Positions 34,973 to 35,087 of a DNA stretch of 35,087 nucleotides are shown in pieces; the first letter of the stretch is position 1, and each line of letters opens with the position of its first letter. Made by a program: the position numbers and the translations under genes. The notes below the pieces were generated by a model. That model did no database searches and was not told the DNA's origin. It worked only from the letters and a program-made list of their open reading frames with translations. Source of the DNA: an uncultured Acetatifactor sp. GTDB lineage: Bacteria > Bacillota > Clostridia > Lachnospirales > Lachnospiraceae. The stretch spans positions 1-35,087 of the forward strand of contig CANPYT010000018.1 of NCBI GenBank assembly GCA_947588705.1. The letters run 5' to 3'.

Positions 34973-35087
34973 CTAACGGACAGCCGGAAACAGCTGGCTG
35001 CGATAGCGGGAGAGCAGATGCAGCAGCATCAGGCCAAGGATGCCGCAGGAAATGACTTCACCTGCGCCCACCGTCAGCATAAAATAG
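34973..35087 (-). CDS. C-terminal fragment of a QueT-like membrane protein
   Basis: Thirty-eight codons of a leftward gene end at TAG (34975-34973); the rest lies beyond the right edge. The peptide reads YFMLTVGAGEVISCGILGL followed by MLLHLLSRYRSQLFPAVR, a final membrane helix with a basic end. The TVGAGE...C..LGL..L pattern resembles the C-terminus of QueT, the substrate-binding S component of an ECF transporter for queuosine precursors. With only this fragment the call is tentative. It converges on the large membrane-anchored protein gene, with 42 bases between stops and no obvious hairpin. Confidence 0.5.
   Translation of the reverse strand, partial: YFMLTVGAGEVISCGILGLMLLHLLSRYRSQLFPAVR

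Overview
The window reads as chromosome of an anaerobic, spore-forming, moderately GC-rich Bacillota, most likely a Lachnospiraceae member. This rests on gene content and style: pyruvate formate-lyase, a hemerythrin, CwlD, GH18 and SleB-type spore-wall enzymes, a class B sortase, a GLUG-repeat surface protein, and several proteins whose closest remembered resemblance is to uncharacterised Lachnospiraceae families. No species is claimed. No rRNA, tRNA, CRISPR array, prophage or transposase gene was seen.

Layout. 1-2.6 kb: the 5' end of a leftward pflB-like gene with a strong promoter, a repeat element, a small DUF1858 redox protein with its own promoter and bidirectional terminator, leftward mecA, then about 0.7 kb without a convincing gene but with a near-consensus promoter, and a small unknown CDS. 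2.8-10.4 kb: envelope and signalling genes. These are a secreted GH18 protein, a leftward hybrid histidine kinase with two receiver domains, a leftward class B sortase with one VPKTG substrate, and rightward cwlD. 10.7-16.6 kb: a two-gene operon (4-nt overlap) of an MMPL/RND transporter and a 1111-residue GLUG beta-solenoid protein with a large helical insertion. This is the most interesting candidate system here.

16.6-20.9 kb: tsaC, rpiB, upp, a dCMP deaminase and a SleB-family hydrolase whose 5' end is a 33-bp minisatellite carrying repeated ribosome-binding-site/ATG modules. 20.9-23.2 kb: leftward DUF402 and GNAT genes, a repeat element and a tandem-domain hemerythrin. 23.3-30.7 kb: a complete F-type ATP synthase operon in canonical order (atpZ-I-B-E-F-H-A-G-D-C), whose c subunit carries the residues of Na+-binding rotors. 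30.8-34.9 kb: an unknown small protein, a class I methyltransferase and an 842-residue membrane-anchored protein ending in an apparently dead C39-like domain. The window closes in the C-terminus of a leftward QueT-like membrane protein.

Three copies (one inverted) of a roughly 165-175-bp element with terminal inverted repeats and a long central palindrome lie in intergenic gaps at 267-441, about 10440-10604 and 22144-22307. They look like a non-autonomous MITE-like family. The order tsaC - rpiB - upp - atp operon matches the ywlC - ywlF - upp - atp order of Bacillus subtilis, with envelope and stress genes inserted between.
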